Source: Bacteroidetes bacterium GWA2_40_15 (lineage in GTDB: Bacteria > Bacteroidota > Bacteroidia > Bacteroidales > VadinHA17). Taken from it: a DNA stretch of 64,000 nucleotides. The stretch is from assembly GCA_001768195.1 (NCBI GenBank), contig MENI01000014.1:1-64000 (forward strand), read 5' to 3'. Shown piece after piece: positions 37,431-47,132 of the stretch; the stretch's first letter is position 1; the number at the start of each line of letters is the position of its first letter. A model generated the notes under the pieces. It was not told where the DNA came from, ran no database searches, and saw only the letters and a list, made by a program, of their open reading frames with translations. The position numbers and the translations under genes were made by a program.

Positions 37431-38819
37431 CTATAACGAACAGACAGCCTCTATATCTTCTATTGTTTTTGGAATAGGCTTTCCCAAAACCTTATGCCCT
37501 TTTTCGGTGATAAGGACATCATCCTCGATCCGTATCCCGCCAATCGGCATGAACTTCGCGATCTTATCATAGTTTATGAATTCCTTATGCCTGGCTTCTG
37601 ATTTCCATTTTTCAATGAGCTCCGGGATAAAATAGCATCCCGGTTCTATAGTGAAAACATGTCCGGGTTTATATGGAAGGGCAAAACGGAGAAAGGCAGT
37701 ACCAAACTGTTCGCTTCGTTTAACTTCATCATTATAGCCGATAAAGTTTTCACCAAGTGCTTCCATGTCATGAACATCGAGTCCCATCATATGACCAATG
37801 CCATGAGGCATGAAGAGAGCATGAGCGCCTGCGGCAACAGCTTCATCAATATCGCCCTTCATCAATCCCAGCCCTTTCATCCCGTCAGCAATTATCCTGC
37901 AGGCGAGGAAGTGAATTTCGCGGTTCGATATGCCGGGTTTTGTTGCCTTTATGGCCTCTGTGTTTGCATTCAGAACGATCTCATAGACATCCTTCTGCAT
38001 CTGACTGAACTTACCTCCTACAGGTGTAGTCCTTGTTATGTCGGAGGCATAATGCAAATTGGTTTCGGCTCCGGCATCTGTCACCATCATTCTGTCCCTC
38101 TTAAGGATATTCCCATGCGAGTGGTTATGAAGTGTTTGTCCGTTTATGCTGAGAGTTATCGGGAATGAAGTTCCTCCGCCTTTTGCCAGGGCAATACCCT
38201 CAATGGCGCCAAAAATATCCTGCTCCTTCACCCCATGTCTGCACATTTTCATGGCAGTTACATGCATACCGTATGCAATATCGATGGCTTTCTCGATCTC
38301 ATCGATCTCTATTTTTTCCTTAACTGACCTCATCGACACGACTGCCATGATAAGCTCTACGGATGCAATTGTTTTCATCTGACATGGATTTTCCTTCAGC
38401 AGCGATCCGAGGATCATTTTTGATTCTCCCCTGTAGGGCGGGAGAAAATGCACTTTTCTTTTTTTTGCCAGTGCATCCAGGATCTTTTCTTCCAGCTTTG
38501 ACATGGGAGCAGTAATTGTAACTCCGCATTTTGCTGCGAGCTCTTTCACAGTTGGCTGAGGACCCATCCAGATTATGTCGTCCATGTCGAAATCGTTGCC
38601 AAAAACCATGTCTGTTCCTGAATCAAAATCGATCACTCCGGCAAATCCGGGATGGTCGAGTCCGAAAAAATAGAGAAAATCACTGTCCTGCCTGAAATGG
38701 TATGTATTTGCAGGATAGTTGAAAGCAGATTCATTATTACCAATAAAGAGAGCAACCCCGCTTTTCATGATCCTGCAGAGCTGCTCTCTCCTTCTCACAT
38801 ATACTTCACTTTTAAACAT
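37431..38819 (-). CDS. pepP: Xaa-Pro aminopeptidase (M24B)
   Basis: The 462-residue enzyme removes N-terminal residues next to proline. The N-terminal domain (NESAFNYPANTYHFRQDSDFLYF) is that of aminopeptidase P, and the dimetal site uses DAGAETNLHYASDITRT, HGIGHMMGLDVHD, TIEPGCYF and GIRIEDDVLI. It is cytosolic, without signal peptide. It stands alone between two intergenic gaps, with a 120-base gap to the act operon end. Confidence 0.93.
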   Translation of the reverse strand: MFKSEVYVRRREQLCRIMKSGVALFIGNNESAFNYPANTYHFRQDSDFLYFFGLDHPGFAGVIDFDSGTDMVFGNDFDMDDIIWMGPQPTVKELAAKCGVTITAPMSKLEEKILDALAKKRKVHFLPPYRGESKMILGSLLKENPCQMKTIASVELIMAVVSMRSVKEKIEIDEIEKAIDIAYGMHVTAMKMCRHGVKEQDIFGAIEGIALAKGGGTSFPITLSINGQTLHNHSHGNILKRDRMMVTDAGAETNLHYASDITRTTPVGGKFSQMQKDVYEIVLNANTEAIKATKPGISNREIHFLACRIIADGMKGLGLMKGDIDEAVAAGAHALFMPHGIGHMMGLDVHDMEALGENFIGYNDEVKRSEQFGTAFLRFALPYKPGHVFTIEPGCYFIPELIEKWKSEARHKEFINYDKIAKFMPIGGIRIEDDVLITEKGHKVLGKPIPKTIEDIEAVCSL

Positions 38820-38939
38820 ATCAGATTATTATTAGTCCTATAAAGTACTAAGATAGCATTATTTTATTCTATGCTCCAGCTTGAATCCTGTACCGGTTTC
38901 AGTATCTTTTTTGGGCACAGTACTGACACAAGGTGAAAT

Positions 38940-39923
38940 CTACTTCTTAAGTGTCCTGAAATACTCAAGGATTTTCCTGGCCTCATCCTGAGTAAGATTC
39001 TGGTTGGCCATAGGTGCCAGGTAACGTTTTAATAATTCCTTGGCCACTGCGTCATTTTCTACCATTACATTTGGATTTAGAATCATATTCATAACCCACT
39101 CAGGGTCCCTTCTGTTTAGTACACCTAACGGGGCCGGACCAACATATTTTACAAGGGGTTTATGGCATGAAGAACATTTGGCATTAAAGAGTTCAATCCC
39201 CTGATCCACCATTGACTGATTTATTCCACCAAGAGAAATACTGGTTACAGGACCAATACCTTTAGTCCTTGGGAACTTGGTTGCTATGCGGGCTTCAAAA
39301 TCTTCATAGGATTCAGATAATGCCGGGTTAGCTCCAGCAAGAACTCTTGCTCCCAAGGGCTGACCCTGCAATTTTACTTTTATATATTCTACAATTTTCC
39401 ACCGGTCCTTCTCTGATAACGTTGCTCCATATGAACCCATCAGTCCAAATCCTATAGTCACAACATGAAACAGTTCTCCCCGGGATGACTGAACAAGTCT
39501 TTCATCCGTAAGATTGGCGGGTTTAACCGGGAGCTTTCCACTGGTTACAAGGAATCCATCGCTCTTCCCACCAATACCATGACAATTGACACAGAATGTT
39601 TCATACAATTTTTTACCTTCAAAAACATGTTTCATGGTCATTAGTTCCGGGCTTAGAAGGGTTTGACCAGCCAGAAGTCTGTTTTCGGGAACTACATCAT
39701 AGGTGAATGCAGCCATTTCTCTGGGCATTGTTCCTGACACAGGGATCTGTTGGCTCGTGCTGTCTTTAAAAACCGGATTCTCAGAATAAGCCTCATACGC
39801 TCTTGAATAAACCATATCAGGCAAAAAGTCATATCCCGGCATATTTCGGTTCCTGTCGCATGACATTACTAATATACCGGATAGAATAAATATAGAAAAT
39901 CTGATGGATATAAGTTTTATCAT
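38940..39923 (-). CDS. actE: alternative complex III cytochrome subunit ActE, fused to a second monoheme domain
   Basis: The lipoprotein (lipobox Cys22, VMSC) carries two c-type heme sites. The first, CVNCH at 111-115, lies in the ActE domain (LFHVVTIGFGLMGSYG). The second, CSSCH at 250-254, lies in a C-terminal monoheme domain ending SPMANQNLTQDEARKILEYFR-like (here LAPMANQNLT), a type I associate with cytochromes of Bacteroidota nos clusters. Usual ActE has one heme. The start is the ATG at 39923; a TTG lies two codons earlier. It is the last gene of the act-nos run. Confidence 0.85.
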   Translation of the reverse strand: MIKLISIRFSIFILSGILVMSCDRNRNMPGYDFLPDMVYSRAYEAYSENPVFKDSTSQQIPVSGTMPREMAAFTYDVVPENRLLAGQTLLSPELMTMKHVFEGKKLYETFCVNCHGIGGKSDGFLVTSGKLPVKPANLTDERLVQSSRGELFHVVTIGFGLMGSYGATLSEKDRWKIVEYIKVKLQGQPLGARVLAGANPALSESYEDFEARIATKFPRTKGIGPVTSISLGGINQSMVDQGIELFNAKCSSCHKPLVKYVGPAPLGVLNRRDPEWVMNMILNPNVMVENDAVAKELLKRYLAPMANQNLTQDEARKILEYFRTLKK

Positions 39924-39948
39924 ATTCAATTAAAGATAAGATTATTGA

Positions 39949-41130
39949 TCAGGATTCATAATTCAAACTTTCCTCAAGGAACGGATCATTTTTATTTACA
40001 AGCGGACGTGAAGCCAATGAATTGAATATAATATAAATAAACAATCCGGCGTATGAAATTGTCATACATATCTCAAGTATTCCGATCCGTGCGCTCTCGC
40101 CCACAGCGCCTGGCATTATCATCTGATAATAATCAATCCAGTGTCCGATAAGCACAAATGCAGCAACTAATGCTGCTACTCCAAGCTGTCGCTTCGACTT
40201 GAGTCGGATAAGTCCGAAAAAAGGAACTACAAAATTCAATCCCAGATTAACAAAGAAAATAATCCTGAAATTTTCCTTTCTCTGCAGAAAGTAAGTGGTT
40301 TCCTCAGGTATGTGACTATACCAGATGAGAAGATATTGTGAAAACCAGAGATAGGCCCAGAAAATGCTGAATGCAAAAAGTAAAGTACTCAGATCATGTA
40401 CATGGTCTGTCCTGATATATACAAGATGTCCAATACGTTTAAGAAACCATATAAGCAGAATTATAAACGCAAGTGAGGTAACAAACATCCCTATAAAAAC
40501 GTACCAGCCAAAAATTGTACTATACCAATGGGCATCTATAGACATTATCCAATCCCAGCTGCTGGCTGAAACAGTTACTGCATAGAAAACAAGGAATAAC
40601 CCTGCATAGAGCTTCCTTCTGTTATGATATTTCAAATCACCTGAATTCATAAGTAAATTCGAATTCTTTTTCATCATCCGGATAAGGAATATCCAGCCTG
40701 CAAAGTATAATACAAGTCTTAAAAAAAAGAACGGTATATTCAGCCAGGCTTTTTTCCCTTCAAGTATTGCATCTTGACCAGAAGAATGAGACCAGTGATA
40801 TATTTTGTCCATACCAAAGTAAACAAGGAGCATAAGGAGAAATGCAACCGGGATAAAAGTAGTCATTGATTCCGGTATTCTCTCGAGCACTGTGTGCCAT
40901 CCTGACCAGGCTATCCTGTGAACTGCAAGAAAAAATGCACTACCAAGGGCGATACCAAGAAAGAATTGGTTATTAAGAAGTATACTTGCCCAAATCCTTG
41001 AGGACCCGGGTTTAGAAAAAAAGATGGCGCCAAGTGACCCGATAATTCCAACTACAATTACTATTGCAAGTACCTGGCGGAATTGTTTCCTGAAAATAAA
41101 TTGTTCATCCATAGTTGAATATTTACTCAT
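39949..41130 (-). CDS. actF: alternative complex III membrane subunit ActF
   Basis: The 393-residue protein has about ten helices and is the quinol:cytochrome c oxidoreductase subunit of the NrfD superfamily. Typical pieces are AVHRIAWSGWHTVLERIPESMT, VSASSWDWIMSIDAHWYSTI and FSIFWAYLWFSQYLLIWY. It binds quinone together with or in place of ActC. Its ATG overlaps the actD stop by one base. It precedes actE, the reverse of the Rhodothermus order. Confidence 0.92.
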   Translation of the reverse strand: MSKYSTMDEQFIFRKQFRQVLAIVIVVGIIGSLGAIFFSKPGSSRIWASILLNNQFFLGIALGSAFFLAVHRIAWSGWHTVLERIPESMTTFIPVAFLLMLLVYFGMDKIYHWSHSSGQDAILEGKKAWLNIPFFFLRLVLYFAGWIFLIRMMKKNSNLLMNSGDLKYHNRRKLYAGLFLVFYAVTVSASSWDWIMSIDAHWYSTIFGWYVFIGMFVTSLAFIILLIWFLKRIGHLVYIRTDHVHDLSTLLFAFSIFWAYLWFSQYLLIWYSHIPEETTYFLQRKENFRIIFFVNLGLNFVVPFFGLIRLKSKRQLGVAALVAAFVLIGHWIDYYQMIMPGAVGESARIGILEICMTISYAGLFIYIIFNSLASRPLVNKNDPFLEESLNYES

Positions 41131-41639
41131 TATTTTATTGCAATAATATTAATTCCGCTAAGCGTTAATTTTATCCTGTTTCTGGCCGACTCAACATCTT
41201 CTGCACTAATAAGAATTATAAACTTATCATTTGTAATGTTTTCATCAAAAGGTATAAATTTACTATCTGGCTTAAGTTTTGATTTTATCAACATGGCAGA
41301 AACCATCCCAAGTGCGGCAAAAAGAACGGTACATTCAAATGTTATCGGGATAAAGGAGGGTGCTGAGAAGAATGGTTTTCCTCCAAATACCAGCGGATAA
41401 TTGATTGTAAATACCCAGGTCTGGAAACCAAAACCAACTATAGCTCCAAATGCTCCGAAGATAAATCCTATAAGCGGGATCCGTGACCTCTTCATGGACA
41501 ATGCCCTGTCAAGTCCATGTACCGGAAATGGTGTAAGTACATCCAGAATTTTTTCATTGCTCTCCTTTAGTTTTCCAACAGCCTCTAATAAGGGAATCTC
41601 ATCATCAAAACTGACTGAGATATAATTTATATTTTCCAT
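41130..41639 (-). CDS. actD: alternative complex III subunit ActD (DUF3341)
   Basis: The 169-residue protein has a soluble N-terminal part, two membrane helices (RIPLIGFIFGAFGAIVGFGF and the segment near CTVLFAALGMVSAM), and a C-terminal ferredoxin-like tail. FPVHGLDRALSMKRSRIP is the family signature. It is a structural subunit of the complex and sits between actC and actF with spacings of 3 bases and a 1-base overlap. Confidence 0.92.
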   Translation of the reverse strand: MENINYISVSFDDEIPLLEAVGKLKESNEKILDVLTPFPVHGLDRALSMKRSRIPLIGFIFGAFGAIVGFGFQTWVFTINYPLVFGGKPFFSAPSFIPITFECTVLFAALGMVSAMLIKSKLKPDSKFIPFDENITNDKFIILISAEDVESARNRIKLTLSGINIIAIK

Positions 41640-41642
41640 AGC

Positions 41643-43007
41643 TTAAAGATTTTCAGGATGAGTTTCTCCAACAGTTTTCACGACAGATTTTACTTCGGCA
41701 ATCGCAATCACAGGGAAGACCCGGACGAACAACAGGAATGCCGTGAAGAAAAATCCCAGTGTTCCGACAAAAAGCCCGACCTCAACGATTGTTGGTTTAT
41801 ACATTGTCCAGCTCGATGGCAGAAAATCCCTGTGAAGCGAGGTCACAACTATGACAAAGCGTTCGAACCACATGCCTATATTGATAACAATAGATAAAAA
41901 GAAGGTGAAAATAATATTGGTTCTCAGCTTTTTGATCCATAATAACTGTGGAGAAATAACATTACAGGTCATCATTATCCAGTAGGCCCACCAATAAGGT
42001 CCGGTTGCCCTGTTCATTAGTGCAAAGTGTTCATATTCAACCCCTGAATACCACGAAATGAACAATTCTGTTATATAAGCCAGACCTACAATTGAACCCG
42101 TGGCAATAAGTATTTTATTCATATTCTCAACATGACTTACTGTAATATATTCTTCCAGTTTCAATGCCTTTCTGGTGATAATCATTAGGGTTAATACCAT
42201 TGCAAAGCCAGAGAATATAGCGCCTGCAACAAAATAAGGAGGGAAAATAGTGGTATGCCATCCAGGGATAACAGATGTAGCAAAGTCCATACTAACTATA
42301 GAGTGAACAGATAAGACAAGTGGTGTTGCGAGGGCAGCCAGGAGAATTGAAGTGACTTCATGTCTGTGCCAGTGTCGTGCTGATCCTTTCCAGCCTAAAC
42401 TTAATACTTTGTAAATAGTTTTTTTAAATCCCTTTTTGATCTTGTCGCGCAAAGTGCCTAAATCAGGGATCATTCCAACATACCAGAATACAAGCGATAC
42501 GGTAAAGTAGGTAGATATTGCAAACACATCCCACACCAGAGGTGAATTAAAGTTTACCCATAAACTTCTGGTATTTGGGTAAGGAAAAATAAAGAATGCC
42601 AGTAATGCTCTTCCCATATGAATAATCGGGAAAAGCGCAGCGCAGATAACAGCAAAGATTGTCATTGCCTCTGCCGAGCGATTGATACTGGTTCTCCATT
42701 TCTGCCTGAAAAGCAGGAGTATTGCAGAAATAAAAGTTCCTGCATGTCCGATCCCGATCCACCAGACAAAATTGGTGATATCCCACGCCCAGCCTACAGT
42801 TCTGTTTTCACCAAAGGTTCCGATACCTTGCCATACTGTCCAGAAGATCATAAAAGCTCCAAACAGGAGAGCAGTTCCGGAGAGAGTTATTCCAAGATAC
42901 CATAGTTTAGCCGGTTTGTTCATCAACGGGTTGAGTAAGTCACTTGTAATACTCTGGTAAGTTTTTCTGCCCTTTATTAAAGGGATTCTTAATGGAGATT
43001 GAAACAT
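41643..43007 (-). CDS. actC: alternative complex III membrane subunit ActC (NrfD family)
   Basis: The 454-residue protein with about ten helices shows NrfD/PsrC-type motifs: WDITNFVWWIGIGHAGTFISAILLL, HMGRALLAFF and SVHSIVSMDFATSVIPGWHTTIFPPYFVAGA. It holds the main quinol site. The long N-terminal segment IKGRKTYQSITSDLL is common in ActC. It follows actB by 13 bases. Confidence 0.94.
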   Translation of the reverse strand: MFQSPLRIPLIKGRKTYQSITSDLLNPLMNKPAKLWYLGITLSGTALLFGAFMIFWTVWQGIGTFGENRTVGWAWDITNFVWWIGIGHAGTFISAILLLFRQKWRTSINRSAEAMTIFAVICAALFPIIHMGRALLAFFIFPYPNTRSLWVNFNSPLVWDVFAISTYFTVSLVFWYVGMIPDLGTLRDKIKKGFKKTIYKVLSLGWKGSARHWHRHEVTSILLAALATPLVLSVHSIVSMDFATSVIPGWHTTIFPPYFVAGAIFSGFAMVLTLMIITRKALKLEEYITVSHVENMNKILIATGSIVGLAYITELFISWYSGVEYEHFALMNRATGPYWWAYWIMMTCNVISPQLLWIKKLRTNIIFTFFLSIVINIGMWFERFVIVVTSLHRDFLPSSWTMYKPTIVEVGLFVGTLGFFFTAFLLFVRVFPVIAIAEVKSVVKTVGETHPENL

Positions 43008-43020
43008 TCTTTTAGTTTTC

Positions 43021-45990
43021 TTATGATTTATTGTTTCTGATTTTTGTCAGATAATTCACTGCTGGTTTTGTATAAAGTTCTTCCAGGAGATTATAGCGTC
43101 TTCCGCTATTGATAAGTCTGCTGATCTCACTTTCAGCATCATTCATATCACCAAATGTTATTGCATTGGCAGGACAGGTCTGTGAGCATGCTGTTTGCAC
43201 TTCAGTATCTCTGATGGCCCTCCTCTCTTCTTTTGCCTTAAGCTTAACTGATTGAATGCGCTGTATGCAGAAAGAACATTTCTCGATGACTCCCTGCGAT
43301 CTGACCGTTACATCAGGATTAAGAACCAATCTCCTAAGGTCAGATGTCATACCGGCACTGTCCCTTAAATTACCGGAAATGGTTCCTGCCTCAGTATAAT
43401 TGAACCAGTTAAACCTTCTGACTTTATAAGGACAGTTATTATTGCAATACCTTGTGCCGATGCACCTGTTGTAAACCATCTGATTAAGACCTTCAGAGCT
43501 ATGGTTTGTTGCTGCAACAGGACAAACATTCTCACATGGTGCGTTATTACAATGCTGGCAGAGAACCGGCTGGAATACAACCTCCGGATCATCTTCACTT
43601 CCGGTGTAATACCTGTCGATCCTCATCCAGTGCATCTCATGAACACGCGCTACTTCTTTCTTCCCGACAACAGGAATGTTATTTTCTGCCTGGCAGGCTA
43701 TAACACAATTTGCGCATCCTGTACATTTACTGAGATCTATAGCCATTCCCCAATGATGATGCAGGTATTCCCTTGGTTTATAGAGACTCCTGGCAGTTTC
43801 TGTAAAGTGAACATGCAGTTCATTACCTGCAACCGGATCTTTCTCATACTCTTTTAAACCAGCCTCCCGGACGAGGGCCCTTCCTTCCATACTATGATGA
43901 GTTTGGGTCTGGGCAAATGAGTACTTCTTCCCGGTTTTGACAATATCATCAATACCAGAATAGTAAGCAATATTCCCGTCTTTTAATGATGACATGGGCC
44001 ATACATCCACTCCGGTACCGTCACCGACCATTCCGCAGTTACTGCGACCATAGCCAAGAGCAACTCCGATTGTGCCATAAGCCTGACCAGGTTGTATATG
44101 AACCGGTAATTCAATACTCCTGAGGCTTATAATGTCACCATCCTCAAGTCCCAGTTCCTTTGCATGGACAGGTGAAACGCAGGCATAATTATCCCAGCAG
44201 ATCTTCGTTACAGGATCAGGCAATTCCTGAAGCCATGGATTGTTACCCTGTCTGCCTTCACCAAGCGCGATGCTTTCATATAAAACAACTTCAACTTTAC
44301 ACTGAGATTTCTGATGATTGATTTTTCCAGCGTCAAAAGGGATTGAATCTATATTCTCCTTAACACTTTCAGTCTCTGTTTTGGGGATTGCCGGTTCAAA
44401 AACTCCTTTTTGGAGCGTATTCTCAAAAAAAGCATCGCTGGTCAGGTAATCGGTCTGCTGCGACATAAAACTGCTTCCCCAGAAACCTTTCAAAAAGTCG
44501 TGGAACACTACTCCCCCACCTGACCATTTCATCAATGAATCCTGCATCTGGCGGGTGTTATAAATAGGATTTATTACAGGCTGCATCAGACTGTACTTGA
44601 ATCTTTTGGCTTCCACATCATTCCAGCTCTCGAGATAATGATGGTCAGGGCAGATATACTGTACTAATCTATTCGTTTCATCAGGAACGCATGACAAGGA
44701 TACGGTTAAGCCAACTTTCTTAACACCATCAATAAATCCTTCCCGGTCGTACCAGGTATATGCCGGGTTTACATTCCAGACAATAAGGCCATCTAATTCA
44801 CTGTTCTTCATCTTTCTGACAAGTCTTTCCATATTCTCGTCCAGACCCTTGCGTACTCTCAGATATGATTCAAAAAGGATGGTCTGCCCGACATTCCCGA
44901 GTGATTTGTTTATTTCATTAACCAGTAGTTGAACCTGCTTATCATTTGAAGCAGAAATTACAAGTGATTTCCCTTGCGAGGCAAGCAATTTCTTTGAAGT
45001 TTCACTAACATCAACAGGTGAAGGCGGTGCATCTATTTCACGATTTTCAACTGACGCTATTATATCTTTATAAAGATTCAGAAGTATTGCCGTTTCATGT
45101 GATGGTTTCATCTGTATCCGCTTGTCTGCATTGCTGCCGGTAAGGCTTTGATTTGATTCAAATTGGATCAGGTAGTTCATCCCTTTGTCCGGATCTCTTT
45201 TCGAACTGAATTGCTTGGTATATTCGACAGGAGAAAGCCATGAGCCCAGAAAGTCTGCCCCCATACTCACAATCAGGTCTGCTTTGTCAAAACGGTAGTC
45301 AGGAATAACCTGTTTACCGAAACTTAATTTATTTGCTTCGAGCATGCCGGAGAAAGAAACAGCATCATACTGAATCCATTCCGCATCAGAAAACTTCTCA
45401 AGAAAACCGGAAATAACAGCCTCAGTAGATGGACTGAAGATGGTTGGGGTTATCAGGATAATTTTACCGTTCGTCTCCATAATTATTTTTAATCTGTCTG
45501 ATATCTCTTCATCAACAGACTTCCAGTCTGATGGGGTCCCGTTTTTAAGTGGCCCATGATACCTGTTAGTATCATACAGTTCAAGAACTGATGCCTGAAC
45601 CCTGGCGCTGGTACCACCCATTGTGATGCCCGACCCGGAATTGCCCTCAATTTTTATCGGACGTCCCTCTCTTGTTTTAACCATAATACTGCAATAATCG
45701 CTGCCATTCACAAAGCTTGATGCATAATAATTTGCTTCACCAGGCGTGATCTCAAGTGGAGCAATAACATATGGAACTGCTTTCCTGACTTTCGTCTCGC
45801 AGGAGGCTAAAGCGGAAATGGCAAAGCTGTATCCGCATAATTTCAGAAAGTCTCTCCTCGAGGCAGATCCATCCTTTTTCATCCCACTGAACAGATTAAA
45901 TATAGAATTATCACCATCTCTTACTTTCGCCACCTGTAAATCTTCCTGACCACCTTTTTTTGAATTAATTTCTCTCCAGTATTTCTTCAT
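43021..45990 (-). CDS. actB: alternative complex III iron-sulfur subunit ActB
   Basis: About 989 residues. A variant twin-arginine signal SRRDFLKLCG stands near residue 45, followed by a molybdopterin-oxidoreductase-like domain that in ActB holds no cofactor. The C-terminal ferredoxin part carries four cluster motifs: CTGCANCVIAC, CQHCNNAPCENVCP, CIGTRYCNNNCP and CSFCIQR with CSQTCP. The start is the ATG at 45990; a TTG lies at 45996. It is in frame and complete, with its membrane partner next. Confidence 0.94.
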   Translation of the reverse strand: MKKYWREINSKKGGQEDLQVAKVRDGDNSIFNLFSGMKKDGSASRRDFLKLCGYSFAISALASCETKVRKAVPYVIAPLEITPGEANYYASSFVNGSDYCSIMVKTREGRPIKIEGNSGSGITMGGTSARVQASVLELYDTNRYHGPLKNGTPSDWKSVDEEISDRLKIIMETNGKIILITPTIFSPSTEAVISGFLEKFSDAEWIQYDAVSFSGMLEANKLSFGKQVIPDYRFDKADLIVSMGADFLGSWLSPVEYTKQFSSKRDPDKGMNYLIQFESNQSLTGSNADKRIQMKPSHETAILLNLYKDIIASVENREIDAPPSPVDVSETSKKLLASQGKSLVISASNDKQVQLLVNEINKSLGNVGQTILFESYLRVRKGLDENMERLVRKMKNSELDGLIVWNVNPAYTWYDREGFIDGVKKVGLTVSLSCVPDETNRLVQYICPDHHYLESWNDVEAKRFKYSLMQPVINPIYNTRQMQDSLMKWSGGGVVFHDFLKGFWGSSFMSQQTDYLTSDAFFENTLQKGVFEPAIPKTETESVKENIDSIPFDAGKINHQKSQCKVEVVLYESIALGEGRQGNNPWLQELPDPVTKICWDNYACVSPVHAKELGLEDGDIISLRSIELPVHIQPGQAYGTIGVALGYGRSNCGMVGDGTGVDVWPMSSLKDGNIAYYSGIDDIVKTGKKYSFAQTQTHHSMEGRALVREAGLKEYEKDPVAGNELHVHFTETARSLYKPREYLHHHWGMAIDLSKCTGCANCVIACQAENNIPVVGKKEVARVHEMHWMRIDRYYTGSEDDPEVVFQPVLCQHCNNAPCENVCPVAATNHSSEGLNQMVYNRCIGTRYCNNNCPYKVRRFNWFNYTEAGTISGNLRDSAGMTSDLRRLVLNPDVTVRSQGVIEKCSFCIQRIQSVKLKAKEERRAIRDTEVQTACSQTCPANAITFGDMNDAESEISRLINSGRRYNLLEELYTKPAVNYLTKIRNNKS

Positions 45991-46017
45991 ACTCAAAGTA
46001 TTTTTAATATATCTTTT

Positions 46018-47106
46018 TTATTGATGACATTTTCCGCATTCCCTTCCCCCGATCTGGGAAACCATTACACTGTCAATTTTACCGGATTGGAGTGAATCAT
46101 AATAATTCCTGTAATATATCTGGTAATACTCATTTGAAAAGTCAACTGCCCTTGTATCATGACATTTTAAACACCATCCCATTGAAAGATCTTCTTCCTG
46201 TTTAACGATATGCACATTTTTAACATCCCCATGACATTCCGTGCAATCTAACATACCTATCTTTACATGTTGCATATGGTTAAAATAGGTGAAGTCAGGA
46301 AGATTATGAATACGTATCCACCTGACAGGTATGCTGTCTTCAAAAGCCTGGGTGATTTTCCTGATCTCAAAGAACCCGGATCTGGTTCCCTCCTTAACAT
46401 GCTTGTGACAGTTCATACATAGACTTACAGCAGGAATTCCGGCATTTCTTCCTTTTAGTACCCCGGAATGACAATAATTACATTCTATTTTATTCCCTGT
46501 TGAATGAATTTGATGGGAGAACTTTATTGGTTGAACAGGGGCATAATCTTTTGCACGGTTAAAAGCAATTGTAATATCTACAATTATCACAATGAAAATT
46601 ACCCACATCAAAAAAACCATAATCTTTCTGATCAAGACCGGGATCCAATGAAATCTGCGTTTGTCAATACTCAGGCAGATTAGAATCAGAATTACCGCGA
46701 TAACCAGAATAAGTCTGATTTTAAATGGTTGCTTTGGTACAGGCAATTCTGTGTTCAGACTTGCCATGTATGAAATAATATTAACTTCATCAATTTCAGA
46801 AAGAACACATCCGTCATGCGCCTGTTTAAGTACCTTTCCTTCAGGAGCGACAAAGAATTTCCCCAATCCGTCTTTCCTGTAAAACATTACACGGGAGGCA
46901 AGTGCGGGAGCTGACGGATTCCAGTCCAGCGAATCTGGTTCTGTAAAATAATGACAATCAGCACATGTTTTCCCATCCTTGTTAAGAACCTTATTAAACA
47001 GCTTTTCCCCGGCGACGATATCTCCGGGTGTCTCCTGACAAAAAACAGTAAACCAGCTGATACTGAGTATTATTAGCAGATTGCTTAATTTTCGGGTTAT
47101 TATCAT
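46018..47106 (-). CDS. actA: alternative complex III multiheme subunit ActA with an extra N-terminal heme domain
   Basis: The 362-residue protein has a signal peptide, then a monoheme domain with CADCH at 48-52, a membrane helix (about 128-146) and second helix, and the ActA part with CNYCH, CMNCH, CTECH, CLKCH and CGKCH. That makes six hemes, where ActA normally has five in this arrangement. It begins the act block, 26 bases after nosY. The extra domain could be a fused electron carrier. Confidence 0.9.
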   Translation of the reverse strand: MIITRKLSNLLIILSISWFTVFCQETPGDIVAGEKLFNKVLNKDGKTCADCHYFTEPDSLDWNPSAPALASRVMFYRKDGLGKFFVAPEGKVLKQAHDGCVLSEIDEVNIISYMASLNTELPVPKQPFKIRLILVIAVILILICLSIDKRRFHWIPVLIRKIMVFLMWVIFIVIIVDITIAFNRAKDYAPVQPIKFSHQIHSTGNKIECNYCHSGVLKGRNAGIPAVSLCMNCHKHVKEGTRSGFFEIRKITQAFEDSIPVRWIRIHNLPDFTYFNHMQHVKIGMLDCTECHGDVKNVHIVKQEEDLSMGWCLKCHDTRAVDFSNEYYQIYYRNYYDSLQSGKIDSVMVSQIGGRECGKCHQ

Positions 47107-47132
47107 ATCTTATCAAATATTAAATCCTGAAT

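Noticed and set aside
37659-38168. 169-codon frame opposite the aminopeptidase
   Set aside because: It is antisense to conserved catalytic motifs of the M24 peptidase and has no family pattern.
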